Below, in pieces: positions 1 through 9,007 of a DNA stretch of 64,000 nt (position 1 is the stretch's first letter; each line of letters opens with the position of its first letter). The notes under the pieces were generated by a model, which was given only the letters and a program-made list of their open reading frames with translations, did not search any database and had not been told where the DNA came from. A program made the position numbers and the translations under genes. Origin of the DNA: a virus. The DNA lies in the IMG/VR virus record IMGVR_UViG_3300042502_001233, positions 145,125 through 209,124 of that record; one strand, written 5' to 3'.

Positions 1-2502
1 TTAACTTAACATAATTTTTTTTATTCTATTTAATTCTTCCATCAATTTATAGTTCTCATTTAAATCCATACTGTATTGACCTTTATCATTTGGTTGAGGT
101 TCAGCACTAGTTTGAGATGGATTTTTTTGTCTAGGCGCTGCACTAACATTTCGTTTTGTTTGTTTAGTTTTACTTTGTTTACCACTAGCAGCAGCTTGTT
201 TTCTAAGTTTAACCATGTATTGAAACAACGCTATTGAATCATCCAAAAATTGTAATAAATGTTTTTTAAATTTCTTTCTGTCTTGAGCATTTTTTTCGAA
301 TTGTGTTCTAGCAGCATTAGGGTCGGCTTCATTCATTTTACCAATACCACCTAATTTATCAATTAGACCAGATTGTTTGTATTTACCAGTGTATATTGTT
401 TTGAATATATCATTGATAAAGTTAGCCATATTTTGATATGCTTGTTGGTTTACAGTTACTATGTTGAACATTTTATTAAAATCAGTCTTAACTATAGGGT
501 TTTGTCTAAATCTTTCCAAAAATTGGTCAAAAACTTTATCACCAGTTGGTTTAAGGTTTCTAATTTTATTTCTTAACTGTTCAACTCTGTTTAATAAATT
601 TTCAAATTCTACAACTCTAGTTGGGCTAACGTTTTTGTTCAAAAACTTAACCAAAGCTTTATCTCTAAAGTATTTTGCTTCATCCAACATCTCTTCATCC
701 AACAATGCTTCAGCTAAAGTATTTTTAGGTCCTTTACCAAATTTTTTCTCACTGTTAACAATAAAACCAAATAAATTACGTAAAGAGTTGTATAAATCAT
801 CATTCATTGCTCCATCAGCGCTATTATCAGTTTTTGTTGTTTTTTGTTTTCCAGTATCTACTCCAGTTCCAGTGTCTACTCCTGTATCTACACCAGTTCC
901 AGTATCTACACCAGTATCTGTACCAGTATCTACACCAGTATCTGTACCAGTATCGTTTCCTGTTTCATCACCTGTTGGGGCTGGTATCAAACCAACACCA
1001 CCATCTAACCCACGCATAGATTGATACAACGCGTTAAGTGTTGCAGCTCTTGATGATTTTTGACCTTTCATTCTAACCAATTTAACAGCAGCACCAGTAG
1101 CTAACAACCCAATACCAACACCAGCTAACACAGGACCTAAACCTATTAACTTACCAGCTAACGCAGTACCAGCTCCTTTTACAAGCGTTTTAGTTGCTTG
1201 TTTAACAACAATAGTTGCAAAGAATTTAGCAGAACTAGATACACCAAATAGGTTTTGTCCACCACTCATACTACCAAAAGTTTGGTCAGCTTTGTTGAAT
1301 AAATCACCCATACTAGCTTGAGGGTTAGAACTAATCATTTGTTGTAATTTTTGCATTTGACCCATTGAGTCGCCACCACCATTACCATCAAACATGTGAC
1401 TAACGTTTTCTGAACCAAATTTGTCAACAAATTGCTGCATATCAGCACCAGTTTTAATATCTTTACCCATTAACTTACTAGCCCAATGAACAAAACCTTG
1501 TTTGTCATCTGGTCCACCAGTAATATCTTGAGTTATAGCTGGTGTTCTAACTATTTTATCACCACCACCTAGTACCGTTTCTAACCAAGTTTTAAACCAT
1601 TCAGTTTGAGCCATCCATCCTAATGCACCTAACGCAGCACCAGTTCCAGCCAATATCAATGGTAATTTGTTAGATTTAAGGGTATCCATCCTTGTACTAT
1701 CAAAATCTTCACCATCACCTCTTTTAGCTTGTAATTTAGACCTAATATCACCAGAATCTAAAGGGTCTTCGTCAGGGGCTACGTCTTCATAATCAACATC
1801 TTCAATATCGTTATTTGATTTATAGTTACCAGCACTACCTTGTCCACTAACTTTTGGCCCAGTAGTACCCATTTGTGAATTACCAGTTCTAGCTGGAAGA
1901 GCTTCATCTATACCAAAATATTCATCAATTTGACACATTTGTTCTTCATCAAGGTCATATTCTTCATTCATCAAATCATCTTCACCTAGTTTGTCTTCAC
2001 TCTCATCAAAACCAGAATAAACAGCAGCTAAGTCAGTATCTAAGAATTTTTTTGTGTAGTCTCTTAAATCAGTAATAATACCATTAGCAGCGTCAATCGG
2101 CATATAACCTTCTTCCTGTGGTGCTTTTTTAGTTGCAGCAACAACTGAATCATATATTGCAGCGATTTCCATAACAGTTTTTAAGAATTGTTGTGGGTCT
2201 TTATTATTAGGGAAATCAGGATTTTCTTCTCTAATTTTAGAATCAAGATTTTTAATTAACTCATTACCTTCTTTATCAATAATTTGTTGGATTTTTCTTG
2301 CAGCTTCTTGGTCAATTTTACCTTTTCCGAAAATTTTACCGTTGGCTTTGTATCTACCTAATTTAGATAATCCGTATTTTACAGAATCCCAAAAACCTTC
2401 ATCTAACCTTTCGTTACCTTCTATCTTTTCTAGTGTTTCTTTAAGGATTTCATTGATGATAACTGTATGTTGTTGTTCTGTAAGTATTAATTTTTTAGCC
2501 AT
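1..2502 (-). CDS. Large virion protein, probable processed internal head protein
   Basis: An 833-residue protein with no family I can name. Two hydrophobic Gly/Ala-rich segments lie at about residues 278-300 and 437-475. A low-complexity Asp-Thr-Gly run spans about 512-552. The C-terminal part is Lys/Gln rich. Several sites fit the T4-type prohead protease rule (Leu/Ile-x-Glu before Gly or Ala): RLDE/G near residue 35, GIDE/A near 200, and TLAE/A and MLDE/A near 594-608. Together with the amphipathic N-terminus this suggests a head-packaged protein that is matured or ejected with DNA. That role is inferred. A late-type promoter motif lies just upstream, which fits a virion protein. The stop codon is at the window edge but the gene is complete. 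Confidence 0.6.
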   Translation of the reverse strand: MAKKLILTEQQHTVIINEILKETLEKIEGNERLDEGFWDSVKYGLSKLGRYKANGKIFGKGKIDQEAARKIQQIIDKEGNELIKNLDSKIREENPDFPNNKDPQQFLKTVMEIAAIYDSVVAATKKAPQEEGYMPIDAANGIITDLRDYTKKFLDTDLAAVYSGFDESEDKLGEDDLMNEEYDLDEEQMCQIDEYFGIDEALPARTGNSQMGTTGPKVSGQGSAGNYKSNNDIEDVDYEDVAPDEDPLDSGDIRSKLQAKRGDGEDFDSTRMDTLKSNKLPLILAGTGAALGALGWMAQTEWFKTWLETVLGGGDKIVRTPAITQDITGGPDDKQGFVHWASKLMGKDIKTGADMQQFVDKFGSENVSHMFDGNGGGDSMGQMQKLQQMISSNPQASMGDLFNKADQTFGSMSGGQNLFGVSSSAKFFATIVVKQATKTLVKGAGTALAGKLIGLGPVLAGVGIGLLATGAAVKLVRMKGQKSSRAATLNALYQSMRGLDGGVGLIPAPTGDETGNDTGTDTGVDTGTDTGVDTGTGVDTGVDTGTGVDTGKQKTTKTDNSADGAMNDDLYNSLRNLFGFIVNSEKKFGKGPKNTLAEALLDEEMLDEAKYFRDKALVKFLNKNVSPTRVVEFENLLNRVEQLRNKIRNLKPTGDKVFDQFLERFRQNPIVKTDFNKMFNIVTVNQQAYQNMANFINDIFKTIYTGKYKQSGLIDKLGGIGKMNEADPNAARTQFEKNAQDRKKFKKHLLQFLDDSIALFQYMVKLRKQAAASGKQSKTKQTKRNVSAAPRQKNPSQTSAEPQPNDKGQYSMDLNENYKLMEELNRIKKIMLS

Positions 2503-2510
2503 ATTAAACT

Positions 2511-2526
2511 TTTAATTATAAATATT
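2511..2526 (-). promoter_or_regulatory. Putative phage late promoter motif
   Basis: Read on the minus strand this is AATATTTATAATTAAA, 8 bases upstream of the start of the large virion gene. It matches the ATATTTATAATAAAA motif found before most virion genes here. Confidence 0.5.
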
Positions 2527-2558
2527 TGATATTAATTAAAAAGTTCGTATCTTTGTAG
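2525..2558 (+). promoter_or_regulatory. Host-type (Bacteroidota) promoter
   Basis: TTTG at 2525-2528, 19 bases, then TATCTTTG at 2548-2555. This fits the Bacteroidota -33/-7 consensus (TTTG, TAnnTTTG). It drives the small gene starting at 2573 and lies divergently beside the late motif of the minus-strand virion gene. Confidence 0.6.
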
Positions 2559-2572
2559 ATAAAACCATTATT

Positions 2573-2848
2573 ATGATTACAAAAGACCAATTATTTGAAC
2601 AATACGATAAAAAAGTTGACGCTATATTAGATGTGTGTGATTGGAAAACAAATTTTACCAGTGAAGAAGTTTGTGGTATTGTTTATAAAATCCTAGAACA
2701 GAATAAAATAAACACTTCAATACCAGTTGAAGAGTTCCATAATCTTTATTCGGAAGCTGTGGATAAAATATGGACTAGTGATATAACAATGCGACAAATA
2801 ACCGACATTGTTTACGATACATTACTTTCTAAGAATATTGTTGAGTAA
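2573..2848 (+). CDS. Small hypothetical protein, host-type promoter
   Basis: A 91-residue acidic, helical protein that I do not recognise. It starts 15 bases after a good host-type -7 box, so it is probably expressed early. Its 3' end overlaps the convergent gene at 2822-3232 by 27 bases. No membrane segment or metal motif is visible. Confidence 0.6.
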   Translation: MITKDQLFEQYDKKVDAILDVCDWKTNFTSEEVCGIVYKILEQNKINTSIPVEEFHNLYSEAVDKIWTSDITMRQITDIVYDTLLSKNIVE

Positions 2849-3232
2849 CCCAGATTCAGTCAACTCATCTTCCATACCCAAAGCTTTTGCGTATTGATTA
2901 AAATTGCTAACTATTTTTTGGTAGTTTTTAATCATTTTTTTGTGTGGTTCAATCATTCCTTTGGTTTCCAAGTCTTGAATCAATTCTTCGCGCTTTTTAG
3001 GGTCTGAAATAATAGTTTTGATGTTAGACATCGCTTTAGTACTGTTAGTGGCTTTATCAGCGTCTATTTTGTTCTGTTTGGTTAAATTAATACCTAATAT
3101 CTTTGCAAAACCCATAAGAGTTAACTTATCATGATTAAATGATATTTCTTTGTCTTCCACAAGCATTCTTTCTTTTTGTTCGTGGATTAAAATTCTTTGA
3201 TATTGTTCTTTGGTAATCTTTAACTTTGTCAT
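2822..3232 (-). CDS. Small virion-associated hypothetical protein
   Basis: 136 residues from the ATG at 3232. The open frame runs further upstream, but that part crosses the terminator and promoter region, so the start beginning MTKLKITKEQYQ was chosen. The N-terminus is amphipathic and Glu/Lys rich with a MLVE/D site, resembling the N-termini of other putative head-targeted proteins in this window. The rest is helical and Lys rich. A late-type motif abuts the start codon, leaving a leader of only a few bases. Function unknown. Confidence 0.55.
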   Translation of the reverse strand: MTKLKITKEQYQRILIHEQKERMLVEDKEISFNHDKLTLMGFAKILGINLTKQNKIDADKATNSTKAMSNIKTIISDPKKREELIQDLETKGMIEPHKKMIKNYQKIVSNFNQYAKALGMEDELTESGLLNNILRK

Positions 3233-3236
3233 AATC

Positions 3237-3252
3237 TTTTTACTATAAATAT
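3237..3252 (-). promoter_or_regulatory. Putative late promoter motif
   Basis: Minus strand GATATTTATAGTAAAA, ending 4 bases before the ATG at 3232. It is a variant of the recurrent late motif and implies a nearly leaderless transcript. Confidence 0.45.
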
Positions 3253-3262
3253 CATATAAAAC

Positions 3263-3289
3263 AAAAAAGCTCCCATATTTGGAAGCTTT
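3263..3289 (-). terminator. Rho-independent terminator, original end of the sheath transcript
   Basis: On the minus strand AAGCTTCC, loop AAATAT, GGGAGCTT, then a run of T. The eight-pair stem contains one T-G pair. It lies just beyond the orphan copy of the sheath 3' end (3313-3350), so it was probably the sheath terminator before the endonuclease cassette entered. Confidence 0.7.
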
Positions 3290-3312
3290 GATGTTTTGTT
3301 TATTTTTATTAG

Positions 3313-3350
3313 ATATTATCAAAAGAAGCACCAGTATTCATGATAACAAA
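3313..3350 (-). pseudogene. Orphan copy of the tail sheath 3' end (38-bp direct repeat)
   Basis: These 38 bases are identical to 5242-5279, the last codons of the sheath gene. Read on the minus strand they encode FVIMNTGASFDNI followed by an in-frame TAA. They are cut off from the rest of the sheath gene by the homing endonuclease at 3401-5209. This is the remnant left when the cassette displaced the natural gene end. Confidence 0.85.
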
Positions 3351-3365
3351 ATTTTATTTTTTTTA

Positions 3366-3398
3366 TTGACTTATGTTATATTTATTAGTATATTTGTA
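3366..3398 (+). promoter_or_regulatory. Host-type promoter of homing endonuclease
   Basis: TTG at 3366-3368, 20 bases, TATATTTG at 3389-3396. The ATG of the endonuclease follows immediately at 3401, so the transcript is nearly leaderless. Confidence 0.6.
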
Positions 3399-3400
3399 TT

Positions 3401-5209
3401 ATGAAAAAAATAAATAAATTTTTAGAAAAATGTAATAATGTACATGGTAATGTATATGATTATTCTTTAGTTAATTATATTAATAATAAAACTAAAGTTA
3501 AAATAATTTGTTCGATTCATGGTGAATTTGAACAGACACCAGACAAGCATATAAACTCAAAACAAGGATGTCCAAAATGTTCGTCAAACTATAAATTAAC
3601 AAATGAAAATTTTATAACTATATCAAATAAAATCCACAAGAATACTTATAATTATACCAACACAGTTTACTTAAATGCAAATTCTGATGTTGATATAATT
3701 TGTGAACATCATGGTCTTTTTAAACAAAGACCTAGTGCACATATGTCAGGTCAAGGGTGTCCAAAATGTGCTGGTAAAAATAAAACCAACAGTGAGGTAG
3801 TTAATGAATTTGTTACTGTTCATAAAGATAAATACGATTATTCTTTAGTTAATTATGTTAACCAAAAAACACCATTAAAAATACTATGTAAAGAACATGG
3901 TATTTTTGAACAAACCTATAACACACATAAAAACGGTCACGGGTGTCCAAAATGTGTTGGTAGGAATAAAACAAACGAACAATTTATTAAACAAGCAAAA
4001 AAAATACACAATAATAAATACAATTATTCGTTGGTTGATTATAATAAATCCAACGATAAAATAAAAATTATATGTCCAATTCATGGTGAATTTGAACAAA
4101 ATTCAAACAACCACTTAAATGGAAATGGTTGTCCAAAATGTAAGGGGTTATCAATAATAGAAAAAAAGACAAAGACAACTGAACAGTTTATAAGTGAAGC
4201 TAAACTTGTTCATGGTGATAAATATGATTATTCTTTAGTTGAATATAAAAATTGTAAAGATTGTATTAAAATTAAATGTGTAGAACATGGTGAGTTTGAA
4301 CAAACACCAGAAATACATTTATCTGGTTGTGGTTGTCAAAAATGTGGTTTTAAATACAATTATAACGAAATCATGATAAGCGATTTTATTAAAAGTTTAA
4401 ATATAAAGACAATTAATAATTCTAGAAAAATAATATCACCACTAGAATTAGATATATTTATACCATCACATAATGTAGCAATTGAATACAACGGTTTATA
4501 TTGGCATAGTGAAATAAATAAACCATCTAACTATCATTTAAATAAAACTGAAATGTGTGAAAAACAAGGTATTCAGTTAATCCATATTTTTGAAGATGAA
4601 TGGTTATACAAACAAGATATTGTAAAATCTAGACTAAAAAATATATTAGGGTTAACACCCAATAAAATATATGCTAGAAAATGTGTTATAAAAGAAATAG
4701 ATATTGAAACATCAAAAAAATTTTTAAATGAAAACCATATTCAAGGTAATGTAAATAGTAGTATTAAAATCGGATTGTTTTATAATAATGTGTTAGTCAG
4801 TTTAATGACATTTGGTAAGGGTAGGATAGCCCTAGGTGGTAATTCAAATCAATTTGAATTGCTTAGATTTTGTAATAAATTAGAATCTATCGTTATTGGT
4901 GGTGCAGATAAATTACTTAAATATTTTATAAAAACCTATAACCCAAAAGAAATAATTAGTTATGCTGATAGAAGATGGAGTCAAGGTGGTTTATACGATA
5001 AATTAAACTTTATTAAAACTCATAACTCACAACCAAATTATTGGTATATTAACAATAATCGAAGAGAATATAGATTTGGTTATAGAAAATCAATACTAGT
5101 TAAAAAAGGTTTTAACCCAAATAAAACCGAACACCAAATTATGTTAGATAGAAAAATATACCGAATTTATGATTGCGGTAATATAGCATACAAAAAAACC
5201 CTCTATTAA
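3401..5209 (+). CDS. Homing endonuclease with five zinc-ribbon repeats and a PD-(D/E)XK (Vsr/EDxHD-like) nuclease domain
   Basis: 602 residues. Residues 1-320 hold five tandem repeats of about 60 residues of the type K-x-HG-x-x-YDYSLV-Y ... KI-CxxHG-FEQ ... GCPKC. These resemble DUF723 zinc ribbons, with one CxxHG and one CxxC per repeat, and are presumed DNA-reading modules. The nuclease domain follows, with ELDIFIP and IAIEYNGLYWHSE-type blocks and a downstream H-K-C-G-FEDEW pattern typical of Vsr-like phage homing enzymes. The C-terminal 190 residues (IGLFYNNVLVSLMTFGK, YADRRWSQGGLY) look like a GNAT-type fold often attached to such nucleases. The gene has its own promoter and terminator and is flanked by a perfect 38-bp repeat of the sheath 3' end, marking it as an insertion. 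Confidence 0.8.
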   Translation: MKKINKFLEKCNNVHGNVYDYSLVNYINNKTKVKIICSIHGEFEQTPDKHINSKQGCPKCSSNYKLTNENFITISNKIHKNTYNYTNTVYLNANSDVDIICEHHGLFKQRPSAHMSGQGCPKCAGKNKTNSEVVNEFVTVHKDKYDYSLVNYVNQKTPLKILCKEHGIFEQTYNTHKNGHGCPKCVGRNKTNEQFIKQAKKIHNNKYNYSLVDYNKSNDKIKIICPIHGEFEQNSNNHLNGNGCPKCKGLSIIEKKTKTTEQFISEAKLVHGDKYDYSLVEYKNCKDCIKIKCVEHGEFEQTPEIHLSGCGCQKCGFKYNYNEIMISDFIKSLNIKTINNSRKIISPLELDIFIPSHNVAIEYNGLYWHSEINKPSNYHLNKTEMCEKQGIQLIHIFEDEWLYKQDIVKSRLKNILGLTPNKIYARKCVIKEIDIETSKKFLNENHIQGNVNSSIKIGLFYNNVLVSLMTFGKGRIALGGNSNQFELLRFCNKLESIVIGGADKLLKYFIKTYNPKEIISYADRRWSQGGLYDKLNFIKTHNSQPNYWYINNNRREYRFGYRKSILVKKGFNPNKTEHQIMLDRKIYRIYDCGNIAYKKTLY

Positions 5210-5220
5210 GAGGGTTTTTT
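5193..5220. terminator. Bidirectional rho-independent terminator
   Basis: AAAAAACCCTCT, loop of 3-4 bases, AGAGGGTTTTTT. The endonuclease stop codon lies inside the hairpin. It can stop both the endonuclease and the convergent sheath transcript. Confidence 0.8.
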
Positions 5221-5237
5221 ATTTATTATTTTAATAA

Positions 5238-8078
5238 TTATATATTATCAAAAGAAGCACCAGTATTCATGATAACAAACTCAAGTTGAATAAACTCTAA
5301 AGCTCTAGTTGGCTTCAAGAAAATTTGACCTGTAAGTTGATTTCTGTCGATATCTTCTGGGTCGTTTGAAAGAACCACTCTAAAGTCTGTAAGACCTCTT
5401 TCACTTCTAATGTTATCTAAGATTGGGTTAACCAACGCTAAGAATTGATTTCTAACCACGTTATCATTTTGTTCAAACAACAATCTGATAGAAACAGCAG
5501 AGATAAGTTTTCTTGCTTGTAACAACAATCTTCTTACGTTAATTCTGTCAAGAGCAGACTCTTTAACTTGCATTGTTTTATTACCCCAGATTTTAATACC
5601 ATCTGTTGTAAACGTAGCGATTGGGTTGATTCTAGCTTCGTACAACGTATCTCTTTCAGCAAGAGTAAGTTTTTTACGAGCTTGGATTGCATCAACATCA
5701 CCTCTGTTAATACCAGCAACCGCGAACCAAGGGAAAGCAATGTTGTCAGTAAGAGCGATGTTTCTAACTACATCTCTTGTTGGCGGCATCCAAATGTAAA
5801 CGTTGTTTTCTGTATCGTTTACTTGAATCCATGGCCAATAAGTACAAGAGTAGTTACTATCATACATACCATCTAAACGGTCAGAAACTTCTTCAGCGCT
5901 TATTACATCACCAGATAAATCAGTATCTGGTGTTGTCATAATGTACAACGAGTCAGCTCTATCTTGTTCAACCATATCGATTGTAGCTTCAATTAAGTTG
6001 CTGTTGTAATCGTTGTCGATACCTGGGGTTGCGAATACGTTAATATTAACAGCTTCTGGGTTTCTAAATGTCCAAATAGCTTCTAGGTAAGCATAGTAAT
6101 CAGAGTTGATACCAATATCACCGTTAGTAAGAGTTCTATATTTGAATATTTCACTTTGTAAACCAGCTTGTCCGTTAGTACCATTTACGACGAAACTATC
6201 TAAATTACTTCTTCTAGTTCTGTAAATATCCCAACCATCAAAACCACCGTAAGGTACAAATGTAAATTTACGTGCAAATATTTTTTCATAGTCAGTTCCT
6301 AACACACCAGCTTCAGTTCTAAACTCAGCATTACCAGTATCAAATAGGAATACTGGAGAATATGTGTCACCACTTGAGTTAATAACAATTTTAACATTGT
6401 CAATTGTAGCACCAGTAGCGTCAATATCCATGTGGAAACCATGTGTCATACCAGTCCACATATTTGAATCACCAACTGTTGGAATACCTTTATAGTCAAA
6501 GAAATCAGAATCAATACCTAAAGTCTCAGAAAGACCTAAGAAAACTTTACGTTTATTTTCAAAAGCGCTATACGCTCTTTTATACGTTAACGTTGGGTCA
6601 ACAACTGATTGTCCGTTTGAATCGTAATCTCTAATAGGGAAACCAATAAAACCAGCTGGGAAAGTTGTGCTAGTATCACTAGTGTCATCCATTTCAATAA
6701 GAACGTAAGATGATTTTGAAGGGTATTCACCATTATAAGTACCAATTCTTCTAGCTATATAGTTGTTAGATGTTGGGTCAAGAGTACAACGACTAAAGCT
6801 TTCCAAGATTGTTGGTTGAGCGTCAGTATCGAAATAACTTCTTATAATAACATCAAACTCTTTAGTGTCTAATTTAATATTTCTAATAGATATTTTGAAT
6901 TGTTCGTTAGCAGCGTTACCATCAGAAATAGTCCAAAATCTGAATAATCTCAATACTTTAGTACCACGTAATTCTGATACAACATATGGAGTTACAGCTG
7001 GGCTGTATTCTTGTAAGTAATCATCAAAACTTCTGTCATAATCAACAAGAGCTTGTTTTAAACCTCTGATTTTACCAGCTGCTCTGTCATCTTTAAACAT
7101 TTCTCTATAGAATTCTTCAACAAACAAAGCTGTATTACCATCATCGTTAGTTCTACCTAATACTCTAGGTAAATAATTTTGTTTTGTATTATCCATAGAT
7201 AGTTGGTAACTAAACGCACCTTGTGTTGTTGATGTACCAGTCAATACAAAATCACCAACAGGGTTTGTAGTAGAAGTTGTAATACTTGTACTGAAATTTA
7301 CGTTAGTTGAAGCTGTTATTTCAAATGCTGGAGATTGTAAAGTTGGGTCAACAGAACCTCTAGAACGTAACAACGCAACCAATTTATCTTCAATACCGCT
7401 ATAAACAGTACCTGAATAAGTTACTGTAACACCAGTTGTAGAACCTGTTACAAAACCACCTGAAGTACCTACTGAAGTTACTTTTAAATCAAAAGAAATA
7501 CCGTTAAAATTAGCACCCACTTTTTCATAATAAGGACCAACACTAACAACATCATTTACAGATGAAGTAGCCAAGAATGCTAATTCAGAAGTCAATGTAC
7601 CATCATTGATAAGTGTTTGAATCAAAGGAACTGAAGAAACAACTGTTACGTTAGTACCACCAGTTGTTGCTGTAAATGTTATGAAATTTGAAGTTACTGA
7701 AGTTCCAGTGTTTGTTGTTACAACCGAAGCTGGGTCCAAAGCAGCATCCAAAGTGATACCCCATGCAAAACCAGCATCATATCCAGAAAACCCTAATACT
7801 CTAGTTACGAATAATTGGTTTGATTGTGTTAAATATGATTTAGCGATGTATGGTAATTCATATTTAGGTGCCCCTGTGTCTTTAACTCTAGTCGCATTTT
7901 GCCCACCAAAGAAAGATTGGAACTCGCCATAGTTACCAACAAATATAGGTTGGAATGCTGGACCAATTGTAGTCTCACCAACTAAACCTAATGTTGTTAC
8001 ACCTATCTGACGTGTGATAAAAGATAAGTCTTTTTCTGAAGTATATACACCAGGACTTACGAATACTTTTGTTGCCAT
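5238..8078 (-). CDS. Contractile tail sheath protein
   Basis: 946 residues, longer than T4 gp18 (659). The N-terminus MATKVFVSPGVYTSEKD and the Phe/Gly-rich block after it are typical of tail sheath subunits. The C-terminal 150 residues (ARKKLTLAERDTLYEARINPI, TTDGIKIWGNKTM, INVRRLLL, FRVVLSNDPEDIDRNQLTGQIFLKPTRALEFIQLEFVI, split here by family blocks) match the conserved sheath C-terminal domain that forms the interlocking handshake. The extra length lies in the middle Thr/Ser-rich part, probably surface-exposed insertions. The last 12 codons exist twice, here and at 3313-3350, because a homing endonuclease cassette entered at the 3' end. A late-type promoter lies 44 bases upstream of the ATG. 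Confidence 0.95.
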   Translation of the reverse strand: MATKVFVSPGVYTSEKDLSFITRQIGVTTLGLVGETTIGPAFQPIFVGNYGEFQSFFGGQNATRVKDTGAPKYELPYIAKSYLTQSNQLFVTRVLGFSGYDAGFAWGITLDAALDPASVVTTNTGTSVTSNFITFTATTGGTNVTVVSSVPLIQTLINDGTLTSELAFLATSSVNDVVSVGPYYEKVGANFNGISFDLKVTSVGTSGGFVTGSTTGVTVTYSGTVYSGIEDKLVALLRSRGSVDPTLQSPAFEITASTNVNFSTSITTSTTNPVGDFVLTGTSTTQGAFSYQLSMDNTKQNYLPRVLGRTNDDGNTALFVEEFYREMFKDDRAAGKIRGLKQALVDYDRSFDDYLQEYSPAVTPYVVSELRGTKVLRLFRFWTISDGNAANEQFKISIRNIKLDTKEFDVIIRSYFDTDAQPTILESFSRCTLDPTSNNYIARRIGTYNGEYPSKSSYVLIEMDDTSDTSTTFPAGFIGFPIRDYDSNGQSVVDPTLTYKRAYSAFENKRKVFLGLSETLGIDSDFFDYKGIPTVGDSNMWTGMTHGFHMDIDATGATIDNVKIVINSSGDTYSPVFLFDTGNAEFRTEAGVLGTDYEKIFARKFTFVPYGGFDGWDIYRTRRSNLDSFVVNGTNGQAGLQSEIFKYRTLTNGDIGINSDYYAYLEAIWTFRNPEAVNINVFATPGIDNDYNSNLIEATIDMVEQDRADSLYIMTTPDTDLSGDVISAEEVSDRLDGMYDSNYSCTYWPWIQVNDTENNVYIWMPPTRDVVRNIALTDNIAFPWFAVAGINRGDVDAIQARKKLTLAERDTLYEARINPIATFTTDGIKIWGNKTMQVKESALDRINVRRLLLQARKLISAVSIRLLFEQNDNVVRNQFLALVNPILDNIRSERGLTDFRVVLSNDPEDIDRNQLTGQIFLKPTRALEFIQLEFVIMNTGASFDNI
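5242..5279 (-). repeat. 38-bp direct repeat, functional copy in the sheath gene
   Basis: Identical over 38 bases to 3313-3350. This copy forms the working 3' end of the sheath gene. Recombination between the two copies would precisely remove the 1.9-kb endonuclease segment and keep the sheath intact. Confidence 0.9.
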
Positions 8079-8121
8079 ATTTTTGTCTTTTTTATATGTT
8101 ATTATTTACTTTATAGTTTTG

Positions 8122-8137
8122 TTTATTATAAATATTC
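8122..8137 (-). promoter_or_regulatory. Putative late promoter of tail sheath
   Basis: Minus strand GAATATTTATAATAAA, a close match to the recurrent late motif, 44 bases upstream of the sheath ATG. Confidence 0.6.
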
Positions 8138-8228
8138 ATTTTTTTTCAAAAGTAGAGTAGACATAGAATATAAATCAGAATTAGTATGATTTTTTTCATA
8201 CTTTTGTATACTTATTAGTAAAAACACT

Positions 8229-8390
8229 ATGAAAAGGGATAAAAACATAAAAATTACACCAATAACCCATGAGCTTCTTAAAAAGTATTGTGAAGAACAT
8301 GGATTAAAGATGTTTCAATTCGTAGAGTCACTAATTAAAAAAAATTGTATAATACCTAAAACTTTTAAAGATATTTATAATGAAGATTAA
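8229..8390 (+). CDS. Small ribbon-helix-helix-like protein, possible regulator
   Basis: 53 residues, ATG at 8229 to TAA at 8388-8390. The sequence begins MKRDKNIKITPITHELLKKY. A short beta strand (NIKITP) is followed by two amphipathic helices joined around EEHGLKM, then FVESLIKK. This strand-helix-helix pattern is that of MetJ/Arc/CopG-type DNA-binding dimers. A TACTTTTG box at 8199-8206 could serve as a host-type -7 element, but no clear -33 TTG is seen. It lies alone between two minus-strand virion genes, as early regulators often do. Fold assigned by pattern only. Confidence 0.55.
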   Translation: MKRDKNIKITPITHELLKKYCEEHGLKMFQFVESLIKKNCIIPKTFKDIYNED

Positions 8391-8405
8391 ATTTTTATAA
8401 TAATT

Positions 8406-8990
8406 TTAATTCCTTTGGTTTATCGAATATATTATTTCACTTGGTGTTATATATGAAGCAAAAATATAATTTATTCCCCCAATAGAATAATTTCCACTCC
8501 CAGTTAATTTTTTAAATTCACTACTAAAAGTAGGTAAAGTACTACCACTATGTATAAGAATATTTGTAACACCTAACAAACCATTTGCTGTGTTTGCTGT
8601 TATTGTTGTACCTGTTTCAGGTAATGTAAGAGTTCCATATACTGTATCAGTAACAAAAGATAAAACGACACCATTACTACTTTCCGCTTCTGTTGATAAG
8701 GGAATATAACCATTATATGTTGTTGCTGATATTGTGTTTGACATTAAACCACTTGTAAAGTTAGTAAAACCTGTTACTGTCCCACCACTTAAAGGTAAAT
8801 AATCTCCTGTAATAGGGTAGTTATCATCTAATATTTGTGACCACATTGAAATACCGTCTTTATTTACGTATAATATACCTGTTTCAATATCAATATACGT
8901 ACAACCTCTAGTGGAAATATGTGTTGGATACCCTTTACCACTTTGATAAAAGATTGAACCGATTTTAAACGAACTAATTTTTTCTGACAT
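8406..8990 (-). CDS. Tail fibre-associated protein with shared C-terminal module
   Basis: 194 residues, Ser/Thr/Gly/Asn rich, without an enzymatic motif. The N-terminal 60 residues look like a short attachment domain. PLSGGTVTG is a common fibre linker. The last 95 residues (VVLSFVTDTVYGTLTLPETG to EIIYSINQRN) are clearly homologous to the C-terminus of the protein at 11254-11736, so the two carry the same terminal module, probably a trimeric tip or a receptor-binding cap. First of a five-gene minus-strand fibre cluster in reverse order. Confidence 0.65.
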   Translation of the reverse strand: MSEKISSFKIGSIFYQSGKGYPTHISTRGCTYIDIETGILYVNKDGISMWSQILDDNYPITGDYLPLSGGTVTGFTNFTSGLMSNTISATTYNGYIPLSTEAESSNGVVLSFVTDTVYGTLTLPETGTTITANTANGLLGVTNILIHSGSTLPTFSSEFKKLTGSGNYSIGGINYIFASYITPSEIIYSINQRN

Positions 8991-9007
8991 TTTTATTTAT
9001 TTTTTTT

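Noticed and set aside
461-1024. 187-residue plus-strand ORF rich in Pro, Val and Ser
   Set aside because: It is the shadow of the Asp-Thr-Gly repeat on the other strand of the large virion gene.
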